Source: Henriciella sp. AS95 (lineage in GTDB: Bacteria; Pseudomonadota; Alphaproteobacteria; Caulobacterales; Hyphomonadaceae). From it: DNA of 64,000 nucleotides. The notes under the pieces were generated by a model. That model did not search any database, was not told the origin of the DNA, and worked only from the letters and a program-made list of their open reading frames with translations. The position numbers and the translations under genes are program-made. Positions 28,956 through 37,817 of this stretch are shown here, piece after piece. The stretch spans positions 1 to 64,000 of the forward strand of contig NZ_JBBMQM010000001.1 of NCBI RefSeq assembly GCF_038900055.1. The letters are read 5' to 3'. How positions within the stretch are numbered: the stretch's first letter is position 1; every line of letters starts with the position of its first letter.

Positions 28956-30418
28956 CCTCCAAGATTGCCGATGAGGTCACTGACGCCGTGTACGAGGCGT
29001 TCGGCGAGGCCGTTACCGACTTCTTCCGGGTCGGCAAATTCGTTTTCGGCAAGAGGGCTTGATTCCCCTTCAACTTCGTCGCGCTCGAACAGCTGAAGCG
29101 ATCGGCCAGCGCCCATAAGGGCGCGGATAGCAGCAACGAGACTGCCCCCTGCTTGCTCGACAGCATCCGCCAGCGCGTCCCTGCTCACGCCGAGATGCTC
29201 GCTGACGAGGCCGCTGCGCATGTGCGAGATGGTCGCCCGGATCTGGTCCGGCGCCTCGCACTGGCTAGCCTCCACGGCGAGATCGCACTCGGTATCGAAG
29301 CCCATGGACCGATTATTGAGATTGGACGAGCCGACCCGGATCAGGCCGTCATCCACAATCATGATCTTGGCGTGGACGTATATTGGCGCTTCGCTCTGTG
29401 TAACCGGGAAGCAGGCCAGCAGGCGGTGATGCCTGTCATGCTGCCAGAGATGTTCCAGCATCCGCCGCCGCGCGCCGTCCATTGCCTCCTGGCGCAGCCA
29501 CCCTTCGGCATTGCGCGGCAGGACGAGAATGACTTCCGGCCCATCCTCTTCGGCCAGACGGTTGGCGATGGCGCGCGTCAATTTTGCAGAGGCGAGGTAC
29601 TGGCTCTCAATGTAGAGCGTGTCGCGGACGGTCTCGATCGCGCGCAGATAAAGCGCTTCGATCTCGCGGACCTCGTCATAGTCTTCATAGTCGGGATATG
29701 TGCGGGCGATAGCAACGGGTAGGTTTTCAAAAGTCGTTTCAAGCTCTGGCCAGACAGATTCACTGTCGCAGTTTGGAGGTTCAAGCGCTTCATCGGTCGC
29801 GCGTTGCCAGCGCTCACGTGCGAGGTTCCCCAGTGCGCACGCTAGCGGCCCGGAAACAGCGACTGTCGCGTCGTGCCAGGGTTTCGGGCTTTCGTCATCG
29901 CCCGGCAGCGCGCGGCAGGGCTGCTCATCGAGATGTTCACACGTGTCCCAGCGCCCAGCCGTCATGTCGATGCCACCGCAGAATGCCAGCTGATTATCGA
30001 TCACGATGATCTTGGAATGATGTGCGGCGCCAACGGGGTGGCTGGAATCGAGATGGAAATGGAAATTATCGTGAAACCGCAGTGGCTTCAGCGCAATGGG
30101 CAGCATGCCGCGCATCACGGACTGCATCGCGCCGACATTCCACTTCAGCATATAAAGCTGCAGATCCTCGCGCTCTTTCGACATCCAGGACAGGAAGTCG
30201 CCGAGAGTGTTCGGGCCTTCCAGCGTCTTGCCGTCAGGCTCGAAGGCAATGCGTGTGTCAAAATCCCAGCCGACCATCATGATGGTCTTCTGCGCGTTCA
30301 GCATGGCCTGCTTCACCGCCCGGAAATAATCCTTTCCGTCGATGATGATGCGCATGCGTTCAGCCGTCTCAATGCGCTGGCAGGTCTCGCCGGGGACCAG
30401 GATTTGCGTTGTCTGCAT
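28952..30418 (-). CDS. Phospholipase D family protein (cardiolipin synthase-like)
   Basis: 488-residue phosphatidyltransferase/phospholipase with two HKD motifs: HHSKIIVIDNQLAFCGGIDM near residue 145 and HAKIMIVDDGLIRVGSSNL near 355. The domain plan matches the phospholipase D superfamily; lack of clear N-terminal membrane helices makes it closer to soluble PLD-like enzymes than to classical Cls. The frame extends 60 codons upstream, but ATG at 30418 gives a sensible N-terminus and is the first Met after the RDD gene. It converges with mcd. Substrate is probably a phospholipid. Confidence 0.88.
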   Translation of the reverse strand: MQTTQILVPGETCQRIETAERMRIIIDGKDYFRAVKQAMLNAQKTIMMVGWDFDTRIAFEPDGKTLEGPNTLGDFLSWMSKEREDLQLYMLKWNVGAMQSVMRGMLPIALKPLRFHDNFHFHLDSSHPVGAAHHSKIIVIDNQLAFCGGIDMTAGRWDTCEHLDEQPCRALPGDDESPKPWHDATVAVSGPLACALGNLARERWQRATDEALEPPNCDSESVWPELETTFENLPVAIARTYPDYEDYDEVREIEALYLRAIETVRDTLYIESQYLASAKLTRAIANRLAEEDGPEVILVLPRNAEGWLRQEAMDGARRRMLEHLWQHDRHHRLLACFPVTQSEAPIYVHAKIMIVDDGLIRVGSSNLNNRSMGFDTECDLAVEASQCEAPDQIRATISHMRSGLVSEHLGVSRDALADAVEQAGGSLVAAIRALMGAGRSLQLFERDEVEGESSPLAENEFADPEEVGNGLAERLVHGVSDLIGNLGG

Positions 30419-30486
30419 AAGAGGGTAACGCGGGGCGATGCAGGCGGTTTCCCAGTCAGCCGAACACCTCTGTGCCCGCCACCTGC

Positions 30487-31056
30487 TTAGCGTTCGAGCG
30501 ACATCAGCCTGACGGCCTGCGTGCCAGACTCCCGGTCCCAGTGATAGGTTCCGGGCGTGGCGTCTTCCTGTGAGGCAGAGATGAAGGTGACCGGCCACAG
30601 GCAGGTCGCCACGAAGCTGGCAAGCGTGCGGTGCGCAAATTCCGGTTCACTGTTGGTGCCCTCCGCCGGCAGGACGGTGTAGCCCATCACATACTGGCCA
30701 AGCGTCGCGCGCCCGAAGACACCGTGCAGCCAGAAATAGCAGAAGACCAGCGTCACGCCGAACAGCACCGCCGCTGCGACCTGCACCATGGACATGAGCG
30801 GGTGCAGCACCATGAACAGGGCGGTGAGGTCAATCGCGAAGGCGGCAAAGCGGCGCCAGAGCAGCACGGGCTCCGTCGTTTCGATCGTGTCGGTTTCAGG
30901 AAAGTAGCCAAAGGCGAAAGCGCCGAGGGCGAGGCCGGTAAACAGGTGCACAGAATCGCCATCCGGCAGCAGGCCGAGCTGTGGAACGCCCACCCAGATC
31001 CCGAACAGGATCAACAGAACTGAAAGGACCATCCAGCGGTTCATCGCACCTCGCAT
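30487..31056 (-). CDS. RDD family membrane protein
   Basis: Small inner-membrane protein of 185-189 residues. An N-terminal pair of hydrophobic segments is followed by the RDD-like motif LLWRRFAAFAIDLTALF near residue 85 and the C-terminal GRATLGQYVMGYTVL block typical of the family. Starts at 31056 and 31044 are both ATG. The gene lies 68 bases upstream of the phospholipase gene on the same strand and may be cotranscribed with it. RDD proteins are implicated in ion or small-molecule transport, but no function can be assigned here. Confidence 0.75.
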   Translation of the reverse strand: MRGAMNRWMVLSVLLILFGIWVGVPQLGLLPDGDSVHLFTGLALGAFAFGYFPETDTIETTEPVLLWRRFAAFAIDLTALFMVLHPLMSMVQVAAAVLFGVTLVFCYFWLHGVFGRATLGQYVMGYTVLPAEGTNSEPEFAHRTLASFVATCLWPVTFISASQEDATPGTYHWDRESGTQAVRLMSLER

Positions 31057-31174
31057 TAGCGCCCTGCCATCCACGCTCGTCAATGTCCGCCGGCCCGTTA
31101 ACTGTAAGTTTTTTGGGCCCGTCTCTGACACGGTGGATCGACATGTCGGTCCTGCGCCTCTACACGCTTGCCGC

Positions 31175-31519
31175 ATGGACGAAGCCGACTGGAATTTTAC
31201 CGAGCAGCAGGCCGAAACGGTCTGGACGTGCGAACAGCTGCGCGACAAGCAGAATGTTGAGCCGCACAGTGAGATCATGCTCGATCTCTTCTTTGTGCCG
31301 ATCGACGGCGAGGATGCGCGCCGCGAGGCTTTCGAGAAGGCGCTCGGCGCGTTCGGCTATACCGTCGATGAAGAGGCCGAAGCGCCGCAGGTTGCCGCCT
31401 CGATAGGCCCCATTCCCTTCACCCCGCAGGATATCTGGCTGCACGAAGAGCGCACGACCAAAATGGCTCTGGCCCGTGGTTACAAGCCGGATGGCTGGGG
31501 ATTTGCCGAACCTGAATAG
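31175..31519 (+). CDS. RraB-like regulator of ribonuclease E activity
   Basis: Acidic protein of 114 residues with the compact RraB layout: an N-terminal helix with TEQQAETVWTCEQL, a central strand pair around EIMLDLFFVPIDGEDARREAFEKAL, and the C-terminal ALARGYKPDGWGFAEPE which matches the family end block YDGWG. RraB binds RNase E and tunes mRNA decay. An upstream GTG at 31133 is in frame, but the ATG gives the normal N-terminus. It is a single-gene unit divergent from the RDD gene. Confidence 0.78.
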   Translation: MDEADWNFTEQQAETVWTCEQLRDKQNVEPHSEIMLDLFFVPIDGEDARREAFEKALGAFGYTVDEEAEAPQVAASIGPIPFTPQDIWLHEERTTKMALARGYKPDGWGFAEPE

Positions 31520-31531
31520 CCGGCCCGCCGC

Positions 31532-32242
31532 TTAATTGGCGGTATCGACTGGCAGCTCGCACCGATTGCCGATTTTCTCAAAGGGCTTGTCACAGGCCCA
31601 GCGATCACCGCCAAAATCGAGATGCGCATTCTCCGGCAGGATGATCTGCTCACAGCGATCGCCGACAGGCTGGAACCCCCGCTCACATGTCCAGGACTGG
31701 CCATATATGGAGTCAGACAGGAAACCGTTCTCCGGCACCCTGACTTTCTCGCACTGCGTTTCTGTAGCCTTGTATCCGCGCTCGCACTCCCAGCCTTTTC
31801 CGTACCGGACATCGACCATGAAAGCATTTTCAGGGACGTTGACGGCCAGACACTCGTCGAGCTGGAGGCGGAAGCCGCGCTCACATTCCCATCCCCTGCC
31901 TGACGAATTCAGGAACGCATTGTCCGGGACCGGGATTTCGATGCAGGCATCGCCGCGCTCGGTGTACCCGCGCCTGCAGGTCCACCCTTTGCCGAAATCG
32001 CGGCCATTGATGTAGGCATTGTCAGGCACCTGGACCTGCGAGCATGAGCCCGGTTCGATTTCCTTGTAGCCACTCTTGCAACGCCATTTCTTGCCGTAAG
32101 CATGCTCCACGGAATTCTCCGGGATCCCGCCATCCGTGGAGGCAATTTCAATGGTTTGCGATGCGGCCTTTGAGAGACCGAAACTGGGCAGGACGCATAG
32201 GCCGACTGCGACAAGCAGGACGGCGCGAAAATTGGAAAACAT
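31532..32242 (-). CDS. Secreted protein with six Cys/Trp-rich tandem repeats
   Basis: 236 residues with an N-terminal signal peptide (hydrophobic core about residues 8-25, ending near SKAASQ) followed by six tandem repeats of 31-33 residues from about residue 40 to the end. Each repeat starts V/I/L-P-E/D-N-A/G/S, then after 6-10 residues has G-x-x-W-x-C-x-x-G-Y/F (the sixth ends C-D-K-P-F), and 5-7 residues later a second Cys. The paired cysteines, one pair per repeat, suggest disulfide-stapled beta units in the periplasm or outside the cell. I do not recognise a named family. ATG at 32242 is chosen as the start because it gives the signal peptide. It converges with the RraB gene. Confidence 0.85.
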   Translation of the reverse strand: MFSNFRAVLLVAVGLCVLPSFGLSKAASQTIEIASTDGGIPENSVEHAYGKKWRCKSGYKEIEPGSCSQVQVPDNAYINGRDFGKGWTCRRGYTERGDACIEIPVPDNAFLNSSGRGWECERGFRLQLDECLAVNVPENAFMVDVRYGKGWECERGYKATETQCEKVRVPENGFLSDSIYGQSWTCERGFQPVGDRCEQIILPENAHLDFGGDRWACDKPFEKIGNRCELPVDTAN

Positions 32243-32445
32243 GTGATTGGCTTTCGGAGCAAAACAGCCTGAAGGCGAGTCCGCTACGATTTGGCCGACA
32301 CGATAAACAAGGTCAGACACCTTGAGAATACAGCATCTATCTGCCCCGGCGAGCTGACTGTCAAACGCTTATTCTTTGGCCCCGCTGCGGCGCGGTGCGG
32401 CTGGACACGCTTGACTTCGCTCCGCTTCAGCGTGATCCACCTTAC

Positions 32446-32943
32446 ATGGACGCATCGCCGACAAATATCGCACACAGCATTGAGCTGGCCGTTGCGCCTG
32501 TGTTTCTGATTGCAGGTATCGGCGCGCTTCTGACCGTCCTGACCAACCGCCTTGGCCGCGTGGTCGACCGGTCTCGCGGGCTCGAGATCGAGCTTTCCGA
32601 AGAAGGCGTGATAGATACCCACCCACGGTTGCGCGCGGAAATCTGGCTGCTTGATCGGCGTATCTCTTGGATCAACCGGGCGATTGTGCTGTCCACCGCA
32701 GCGCTCCTGCTGGTTTGTCTCGTCATCATGACGCTGTTCACCGGACAGCTTTTCGCAGCCGACGTGTCCGGTGCCGTGGCCGTCCTGTTCATTCTCGCCA
32801 TGGCCGCCCTTATTGCCGCGACGGGCAGCTTTCTCTGGGAGATCCATGTCGCGGCCGCGATGCTCCGCGTGCGCACCGACCTTATGGAAAAGGTCCGAAA
32901 CCGGCGCGAAAAGAAAGCGAAGTTCTGGAAAAAGATCTTCTAG
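32446..32943 (+). CDS. DUF2721 family membrane protein
   Basis: 165-residue inner-membrane protein with hydrophobic segments at about residues 10-33, 82-105 and 108-132, and the family-typical block LTVLTNRLGRVVDRSRGLE near residue 34. The C-terminus is strongly basic (RRREKKAKFWKK type). This layout matches DUF2721, whose function is unknown. ATG at 32446 is preferred over an upstream in-frame start at 32395. It is divergent from the repeat protein across about 200 bases in which I see no clear signal. Confidence 0.8.
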   Translation: MDASPTNIAHSIELAVAPVFLIAGIGALLTVLTNRLGRVVDRSRGLEIELSEEGVIDTHPRLRAEIWLLDRRISWINRAIVLSTAALLLVCLVIMTLFTGQLFAADVSGAVAVLFILAMAALIAATGSFLWEIHVAAAMLRVRTDLMEKVRNRREKKAKFWKKIF

Positions 32944-33158
32944 ATAAGCCTGCCACGGACGCCGTGTGATCGCCTGGACTATACAGTGCATCAAGTTGGA
33001 TGGCGCTCAATGACGGCAAAGTGGTGATCGCAAACCCGTTCCGCCATACAATCGCCTGTTCCACCAACAATTGCTGCAAAATCGTCAATTGCTCAGCAAG
33101 AAATGGCTGAACATGATCGATAATAGCTTGGCAGAGAAACAGGAAGGACACTCGTGCC

Positions 33159-34721
33159 GTGCGCATACTCATCGTGAATCCGCCTCATCCGGCAATTGGG
33201 AGCCGCATTCCTGACGACCACCTTCCGCCGCTGGGCCTTCTGTCCATCGGCGGGCCGCTTCTCGATGATGGTCATGACGTGACGCTCCTGGATGCCGAAT
33301 TCGGGCCGCTGACGCTTGCAGACATAAGGGGCGAGATTGCCAGGCACGCGCCAGACCTCCTGCTCATTGGCCACTCTGGATCGACCACGGCGCATCCGGT
33401 GTCGTGCCGCATCGCGGAAGATGCAAAAGCGGAACTGCCGGAACTCATTGTGATATATGGCGGCGTCTTTCCCACTTATCACTGGCGCGACATCCTGAGC
33501 GAACTGCCGCAATTCGACATCATCGTTCGCGGAGAGGGCGAGGAGACTTGCCGCGCGCTTGTCAGGGCGATCGATGCGGGTGAACCGCTTGATGGAGTCG
33601 CCGGCCTGTCTTACCGCCGCAACGATCAACCTGTCTCTACCCCCGCGCGCGAGATCATCGGCGACCTCGACGCCTACCGGACTGGCTGGGAGCTGATAGA
33701 TCACGCCCGGTATTCCTACTGGGGCGGCAAACGGGCCGTCGTTGTGCAGTTTTCTCGCGGGTGTCCACATCCCTGCAGTTATTGCGGCCAGCGCGGTTTC
33801 TGGACGCAATGGCGTCACAGGAACCCTGAGACATTCGCCGCAGAAATCGGTCGTCTCCACCGCGACCATGGAGTCGAGGTGTTCAACTTCGCCGACGAGA
33901 ACCCGACCTCGTCGAAGAAAATGTGGAAGCGCTTCCTTGAAGCCCTGATCGCGGAGAATATCGATGTCACGCTGGTTGGCTCGACGCGCGCCGACGATAT
34001 CGTGCGCGATCGCGATCACCTCCATCTCTATAAACAGGCTGGCGTCGAGCGCTTCCTGATGGGAATGGAGAACACCGACGAGTCCGTCTTGAAGAAAATC
34101 CGCAAGGGCGGGTCCACGACAACCGACCGCGAGGCAATCCGGCTCATGCGCGATCACGGCATGCTGTCCATGGCAACTTGGGTGGCCGGCTTCGAGGAAG
34201 AAACCGATGCCGATTACTGGCGGGCGCTGCGCCAGCTTCTTGCCTATGATCCCGATCAAATCCAATCGCTCTACGTTACGCCGCACCGATGGACGCCATT
34301 CTTTTCCGAAGCTGCCGGCCGAGAGGTGATTCAGGGCGACCAGTCAAAATGGGATTACAAACACCAGGTGCTCGCCACCCGTCACGTGCCGCCCTGGCGC
34401 GTCTTCCTGTGGTCCAAGATCATAGAATTCGTCCTGCAGGCCCGCCCAAAGGCGTTATGGCGCCTGTGGACCGAAAAGGACCCCAAATTACGCCACGCAC
34501 GCAACTGGTATTACCAGATGGGTCGACGCGTCTGGTTCCACGAAGTCTTCGGTTTTCTTGTCCGGGACAAGCGCTGGAAAAAAGGCCCGACGGTCGCCGA
34601 GTTCTGGGGCGAGTCACTGGAAGATGAGGAAGAAGCGCTCGCGAAGCCGGCGCGGCGAAAGGCCGTTACATTGCCGATTGGCCGAGGGGCAATCCGGGGC
34701 TCAGCACCGCCAGCAGAATGA
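33159..34721 (+). CDS. B12-binding domain radical SAM protein (BchE-like family)
   Basis: 520-residue protein with an N-terminal cobalamin-binding-like Rossmann domain (residues 1-150; starts MRILIVNPPHPAIG, later DLLLIGHSGST and VIYGGVFPTYHW) and a radical SAM barrel with the cluster motif CPHPCSYC (C-x3-C-x2-C) near residue 207. RGEGEETCRALV is the linker block shared with the BchE/Mg-protoporphyrin cyclase class. The C-terminal 130 residues include KWDYKHQVLA and GPTVAEFWG. No other tetrapyrrole or photosynthesis genes are in the window, so the substrate is open. The GTG start has AGGAAGG upstream. Its 3' end overlaps the convergent membrane protein gene by 56 bases. Confidence 0.85.
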   Translation: MRILIVNPPHPAIGSRIPDDHLPPLGLLSIGGPLLDDGHDVTLLDAEFGPLTLADIRGEIARHAPDLLLIGHSGSTTAHPVSCRIAEDAKAELPELIVIYGGVFPTYHWRDILSELPQFDIIVRGEGEETCRALVRAIDAGEPLDGVAGLSYRRNDQPVSTPAREIIGDLDAYRTGWELIDHARYSYWGGKRAVVVQFSRGCPHPCSYCGQRGFWTQWRHRNPETFAAEIGRLHRDHGVEVFNFADENPTSSKKMWKRFLEALIAENIDVTLVGSTRADDIVRDRDHLHLYKQAGVERFLMGMENTDESVLKKIRKGGSTTTDREAIRLMRDHGMLSMATWVAGFEEETDADYWRALRQLLAYDPDQIQSLYVTPHRWTPFFSEAAGREVIQGDQSKWDYKHQVLATRHVPPWRVFLWSKIIEFVLQARPKALWRLWTEKDPKLRHARNWYYQMGRRVWFHEVFGFLVRDKRWKKGPTVAEFWGESLEDEEEALAKPARRKAVTLPIGRGAIRGSAPPAE

Positions 34722-35085
34722 TCGCGGCGCCAAGCAGATAAAGGCCGAGCGTGACGACGAAGCGTGCGCCATACTTGCCCGCCTTTGGAGCGATCTGGAT
34801 GTCTATATGCCCTTTTGACTGAAGGGCTTTCTCAATCGCCTCCAGCCTATCTTCATACTGGCCTTCCAGCTTACGCACCCGATCGACCACGAAGCCCATC
34901 AATATGGTGATGCCGCCGAGTGCATATCCTAACAGATCCAATGGCACCCAGTTGGTTCCCGGCAATATCGCCAGAGACGCAAGCAATAGCGCGAACAGGA
35001 AGGCCACCGATTGCCAGTACAGGCGCCCAAAATGAAGCCTTTGCTCGGACAGGACCTGATACTGAATCAAGAGTGGCTCAACCAT
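34666..35085 (-). CDS. Small membrane protein of unknown function
   Basis: 139 residues with hydrophobic segments at about 24-42, 48-66 and 108-128, and a charged helical stretch (VRKLEGQYEDRLEAIEKAL) between them that may form a coiled coil. ATG at 35085 has AGGAGAGA about six bases upstream, a strong ribosome site that supports the start. The 3' end overlaps the convergent radical SAM gene by 56 bases. I do not recognise the family. It is downstream of rnpB on the same strand. Confidence 0.65.
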   Translation of the reverse strand: MVEPLLIQYQVLSEQRLHFGRLYWQSVAFLFALLLASLAILPGTNWVPLDLLGYALGGITILMGFVVDRVRKLEGQYEDRLEAIEKALQSKGHIDIQIAPKAGKYGARFVVTLGLYLLGAAIILLAVLSPGLPLGQSAM

Positions 35086-35170
35086 CAGATGTCTCTCCTA
35101 TCGGCAGGCTGTATTGTGCGTGTACCGGAGATGGAACGGGTCGGCCAGAGCGTAAGAGGTATGGCAAATT

Positions 35171-35546
35171 CTGACCAGACGGCCTGTAAGCCGGGTTCTG
35201 TCCAGCGCATAAAGCGCCTGTGCAGCCATTCCTCTGGGAGCTCTCTTACGAGAGCCCTCACGCGACACACCCGGGGCGCGGGCTGGAAACGGCCCATGCG
35301 CGCCCCCTATTTGGTCTTGCTCCAGGCGGGGTTTACCATGCCAGGACTGTTACCAGCCCCGCGGTGGGCTCTTACCCCACCCTTTCACCCTTACCAGCCG
35401 CAAGCGGCTGGCGGTCTGCTCTCTGTGGCACTTTCCCTCGGCTCGCGCCGGGCGGACATTATCCGCCGCCTTGTCTCCATGGAGCCCGGACTTTCCTCCA
35501 GCATGCCGTTACCAGCATACCAGCGGCTGCCCGGCCGTCTGGTCAG
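35171..35546 (-). ncRNA. rnpB: RNase P RNA component, bacterial class A
   Basis: Catalytic RNA of RNase P, which removes 5' leaders from tRNA precursors. On the minus strand the 5' region carries the universal GAGGAAAGTCCGGGCTCC (complement at about 35480-35497) and the 3' end carries ACAGAACCCGGCTTACAGG. Ends are set by helix P1: fourteen bases at 35533-35546 pair perfectly with fourteen at 35171-35184. The length of about 376 bases fits class A. Several apparent open frames over this stretch are shadows of the RNA. Confidence 0.95.
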
Positions 35547-35625
35547 GGGGCGCATATAATCAACCCACGCACAAAACGCCAGAGTCTTGTCTGGAACCGG
35601 CTGCAGGCTGCCCCGTTCTTCAGGG

Positions 35626-36207
35626 ATGAAACTAAAGTCAGCCCTCCTCCTCGCCCCGGCCATGCTTGTCATGACCGCCTGCTCACCAGACGCCCCTACA
35701 TCTGAAGAAAGTGCGCCGACGCCGCCCATGGAAACGCACGGGAATGACGTCATCCCAGACGATGCGACCGTACCGGCAGCTGAGAAAAAACCCGCCGAAG
35801 AAACCGCCACGATTGGCGGAGATGGCTCTGAAATCACGCTCAACGAAATACGCGTCGAAGATGCTCAGTCGATTGAGGGTGAACTCGGATGCGGCTTCAA
35901 GACGCCAGCGGGTGCCACCATCCTTGTCGCAAAATCGAATGTGGCTGATGACGCCAGGCCGCGCGCCGCCATCAATCACAATGGCTATTCTGAAATCCTC
36001 GTCAGCACATCCGAGGGCGGCTTCAACCGCCTTGAACGCGAACCGGGCGAATTTGGCGGCAAAGGCCTCACCATCACGATCGAGCTTGGCGATGAATCGC
36101 TGACGGCCGCGAACACGGAACAAACGTCGAAATTTGCGAGCATGGACGTCCAGCGCGGCGACGGCGCCAGCCGGGTCTATGATGGCGAGTGGATTTGCGG
36201 CCCCTAG
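35626..36207 (+). CDS. Lipoprotein of unknown function
   Basis: 193 residues beginning MKLKSALLLAPAMLVMTACS, a signal peptide ending in the lipobox VMTAC, so Cys18 is probably lipidated. An acidic, Pro/Glu/Ala-rich linker covers residues 20-60, then a globular part with two further Cys (GELGCGFK near residue 88 and EWICGP at the end) that could form a disulfide. No family is recognised. It begins 79 bases from the rnpB 5' end on the opposite strand. Confidence 0.75.
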   Translation: MKLKSALLLAPAMLVMTACSPDAPTSEESAPTPPMETHGNDVIPDDATVPAAEKKPAEETATIGGDGSEITLNEIRVEDAQSIEGELGCGFKTPAGATILVAKSNVADDARPRAAINHNGYSEILVSTSEGGFNRLEREPGEFGGKGLTITIELGDESLTAANTEQTSKFASMDVQRGDGASRVYDGEWICGP

Positions 36208-36213
36208 CCTCGC

Positions 36214-36747
36214 TCACTCTGCCTGCTTGATGATCGGCATCACCGTCTCTCGCAGCCGGTCCACCAATTCATCCTCCATGTATTTGTAGTCATCAGGAAT
36301 GCCGAGCACATGGATCGGCTTGAACGCGATCGCCTGACGAAAGTCGGCTTTCAAGCGGTTTGCGTGCTTGTCTTCCATGCAGATGACCAGGTCGCACCAA
36401 CGGATGTCGTCCATCCCGACCTGCCGGATCGCATCGCGTGCGGTACCGGCCGATCTGGTTTCAACACCCTGAACACTGGCGAATACTGCCTCGCCCGTCG
36501 GACTGCGCAGACGGTTTTTCGAGCAGACGAATAGCAATCTCAGCGGCCTGGCATCGGCCATCAGTTTTTCCCACTCCCGGTATGGCCAGAGCTTTCCGAT
36601 CTGTCTGGCGCGGTGCAGCTTGTTGGCACGGCGAAAGATGAGTTTCCAGTTCTTGTCTTCGAATCCGCGAGAGGTTGGCGGCTCGTGATGGCCGTCAAGT
36701 TTGCGCGCAAGGGCGCGGCGCTCGCCGCGCGAGTTTGGATGTGGCAT
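36214..36747 (-). CDS. Low-molecular-weight protein tyrosine phosphatase-like protein
   Basis: 177 residues. The second half starts RLLFVCSKNRLRSPTGEAVF near residue 68, containing the C-x5-R-S/T phosphatase loop, and continues with SAGT and a CMEDKHANRL segment equivalent to the family's later region. The usual DP catalytic motif is not obvious; DDYKYMEDE near the C-terminus may replace it. A basic 65-residue N-terminal extension (RRALARKLDGHHE, LIFRRANKLHRARQIGKLW) is unusual for the family. ATG at 36747 has GAGGA six bases upstream. Targets unknown. Confidence 0.75.
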   Translation of the reverse strand: MPHPNSRGERRALARKLDGHHEPPTSRGFEDKNWKLIFRRANKLHRARQIGKLWPYREWEKLMADARPLRLLFVCSKNRLRSPTGEAVFASVQGVETRSAGTARDAIRQVGMDDIRWCDLVICMEDKHANRLKADFRQAIAFKPIHVLGIPDDYKYMEDELVDRLRETVMPIIKQAE

Positions 36748-36884
36748 GATCGTCCTCGTCAAATTGCTCGTCGGTTCAGCAGCCGCGGCAATACGAGGAA
36801 GCGTTCTGTTCTCAGATCATTGTGACCTTTATGCGGCATGCTAGCGTCTTGACGAAACTCGCAGGCAGGCCAAAGGCTTGATCC

Positions 36885-37817
36885 ATGTTAAACTGGTTGA
36901 AATCGCTGCCGCTGCCGATGCCCTTCAAGGACTGGATCCTGCTGCCGGTCTGGTCAGCCATCGTTCGGCTTTCAAAGCCGGAAGTCCGCATCGTGACAGG
37001 CGGGATCAGCTTCTATGCCTTGTTCGCGATTTTTCCGATTATCTATCTGACCCTGACCCTGCTCTTTTCACTGCTGCCACACAGCATGGCGGACGGTCTC
37101 GCCCAGACCATTGATCAGGTCCTCACCTCTGCCGTGGCGCCGCTGAAACAGGCTGATCTGACGACAATACGCGATGCGACGCCGCAGGGGCTGACGATCC
37201 GGGCGGTCCTGGCGATCGTCATCGTCTTCTATACGGCCAGTTCCGGCGCGAAGGCGGCGATTACCGGCATCCGCATGGTCGCCGGGTCAGAGAAGCGCAG
37301 CAACATCATCCGCTTTCAGGGTGTCTCCCTTCTGATGACGACGCTGTTGATCCTTCTGGTCTGGCTGCTGGGCGCATTGCAATTGCTGATGTCGTTCATC
37401 ACCGAGAAACAGGGGTTTATCGCGTTTGATCTGGCCGAGAGCATTTCGGAGGTCGCCTCAAACCTTTGGGTCGGAAAGTTTCTCGCCTGCTTCGCGATCT
37501 TCTTCCTGATCATCTCATTGTCGCTGCATGGGCGGATCAACTCCGGCAAGGCCCTGATGGCGGGCGCAGCAGCCGGGGCGCTGGCGTGGAGCGTCGTGAC
37601 CTGGGCCTACCACCTCTACCTCAAGATATCCGTCCTCGACACATTTTACGGTGCGCTGGCATCGGTCATTCTCGGTTTCATTTGGCTGATGCTGTCGGTC
37701 TCTTCGCTGCTGCTCGGCGCCGCCCTGTCGGTCGAGTGGGCCCACCGCGTCGCCGACAGGCGGCGACGGGACGCCGCTATCGACGTTCAGAAACCGGAAA
37801 CTCAGACCGACGCGTAG
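36885..37817 (+). CDS. YihY/virulence factor BrkB family membrane protein
   Basis: 310-residue inner-membrane protein with about six hydrophobic segments (around residues 38-62, 100-120, 140-165, 185-205, 215-235, 245-270) and the family blocks GGISFYALFAIFPIIYL near residue 45 and YGALASVILGFIWLMLSVSSLLLGA near 250. It was once called ribonuclease BN, but the family is now regarded as transporters or envelope proteins of unclear role. It overlaps the convergent amidase gene by 16 bases. Confidence 0.9.
   Translation: MLNWLKSLPLPMPFKDWILLPVWSAIVRLSKPEVRIVTGGISFYALFAIFPIIYLTLTLLFSLLPHSMADGLAQTIDQVLTSAVAPLKQADLTTIRDATPQGLTIRAVLAIVIVFYTASSGAKAAITGIRMVAGSEKRSNIIRFQGVSLLMTTLLILLVWLLGALQLLMSFITEKQGFIAFDLAESISEVASNLWVGKFLACFAIFFLIISLSLHGRINSGKALMAGAAAGALAWSVVTWAYHLYLKISVLDTFYGALASVILGFIWLMLSVSSLLLGAALSVEWAHRVADRRRRDAAIDVQKPETQTDA

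Noticed and set aside
32284-32994. Minus-strand open frame of 236 codons over the DUF2721 gene
   Set aside because: Composition is unlike a protein and the plus-strand membrane protein explains the sequence.
33001-33111. 36-codon plus-strand ORF upstream of the B12 radical SAM gene
   Set aside because: No ribosome site, odd composition with several Cys, and no sign of conservation to judge by.
33093-34286. Long minus-strand open frame (397 codons) opposite the B12 radical SAM gene
   Set aside because: The plus-strand frame has unmistakable motifs; the antisense frame has none and reflects GC-rich third positions.
35011-35705. Several open frames across the rnpB region
   Set aside because: They cover the RNase P RNA, whose conserved core and P1 helix are clear.
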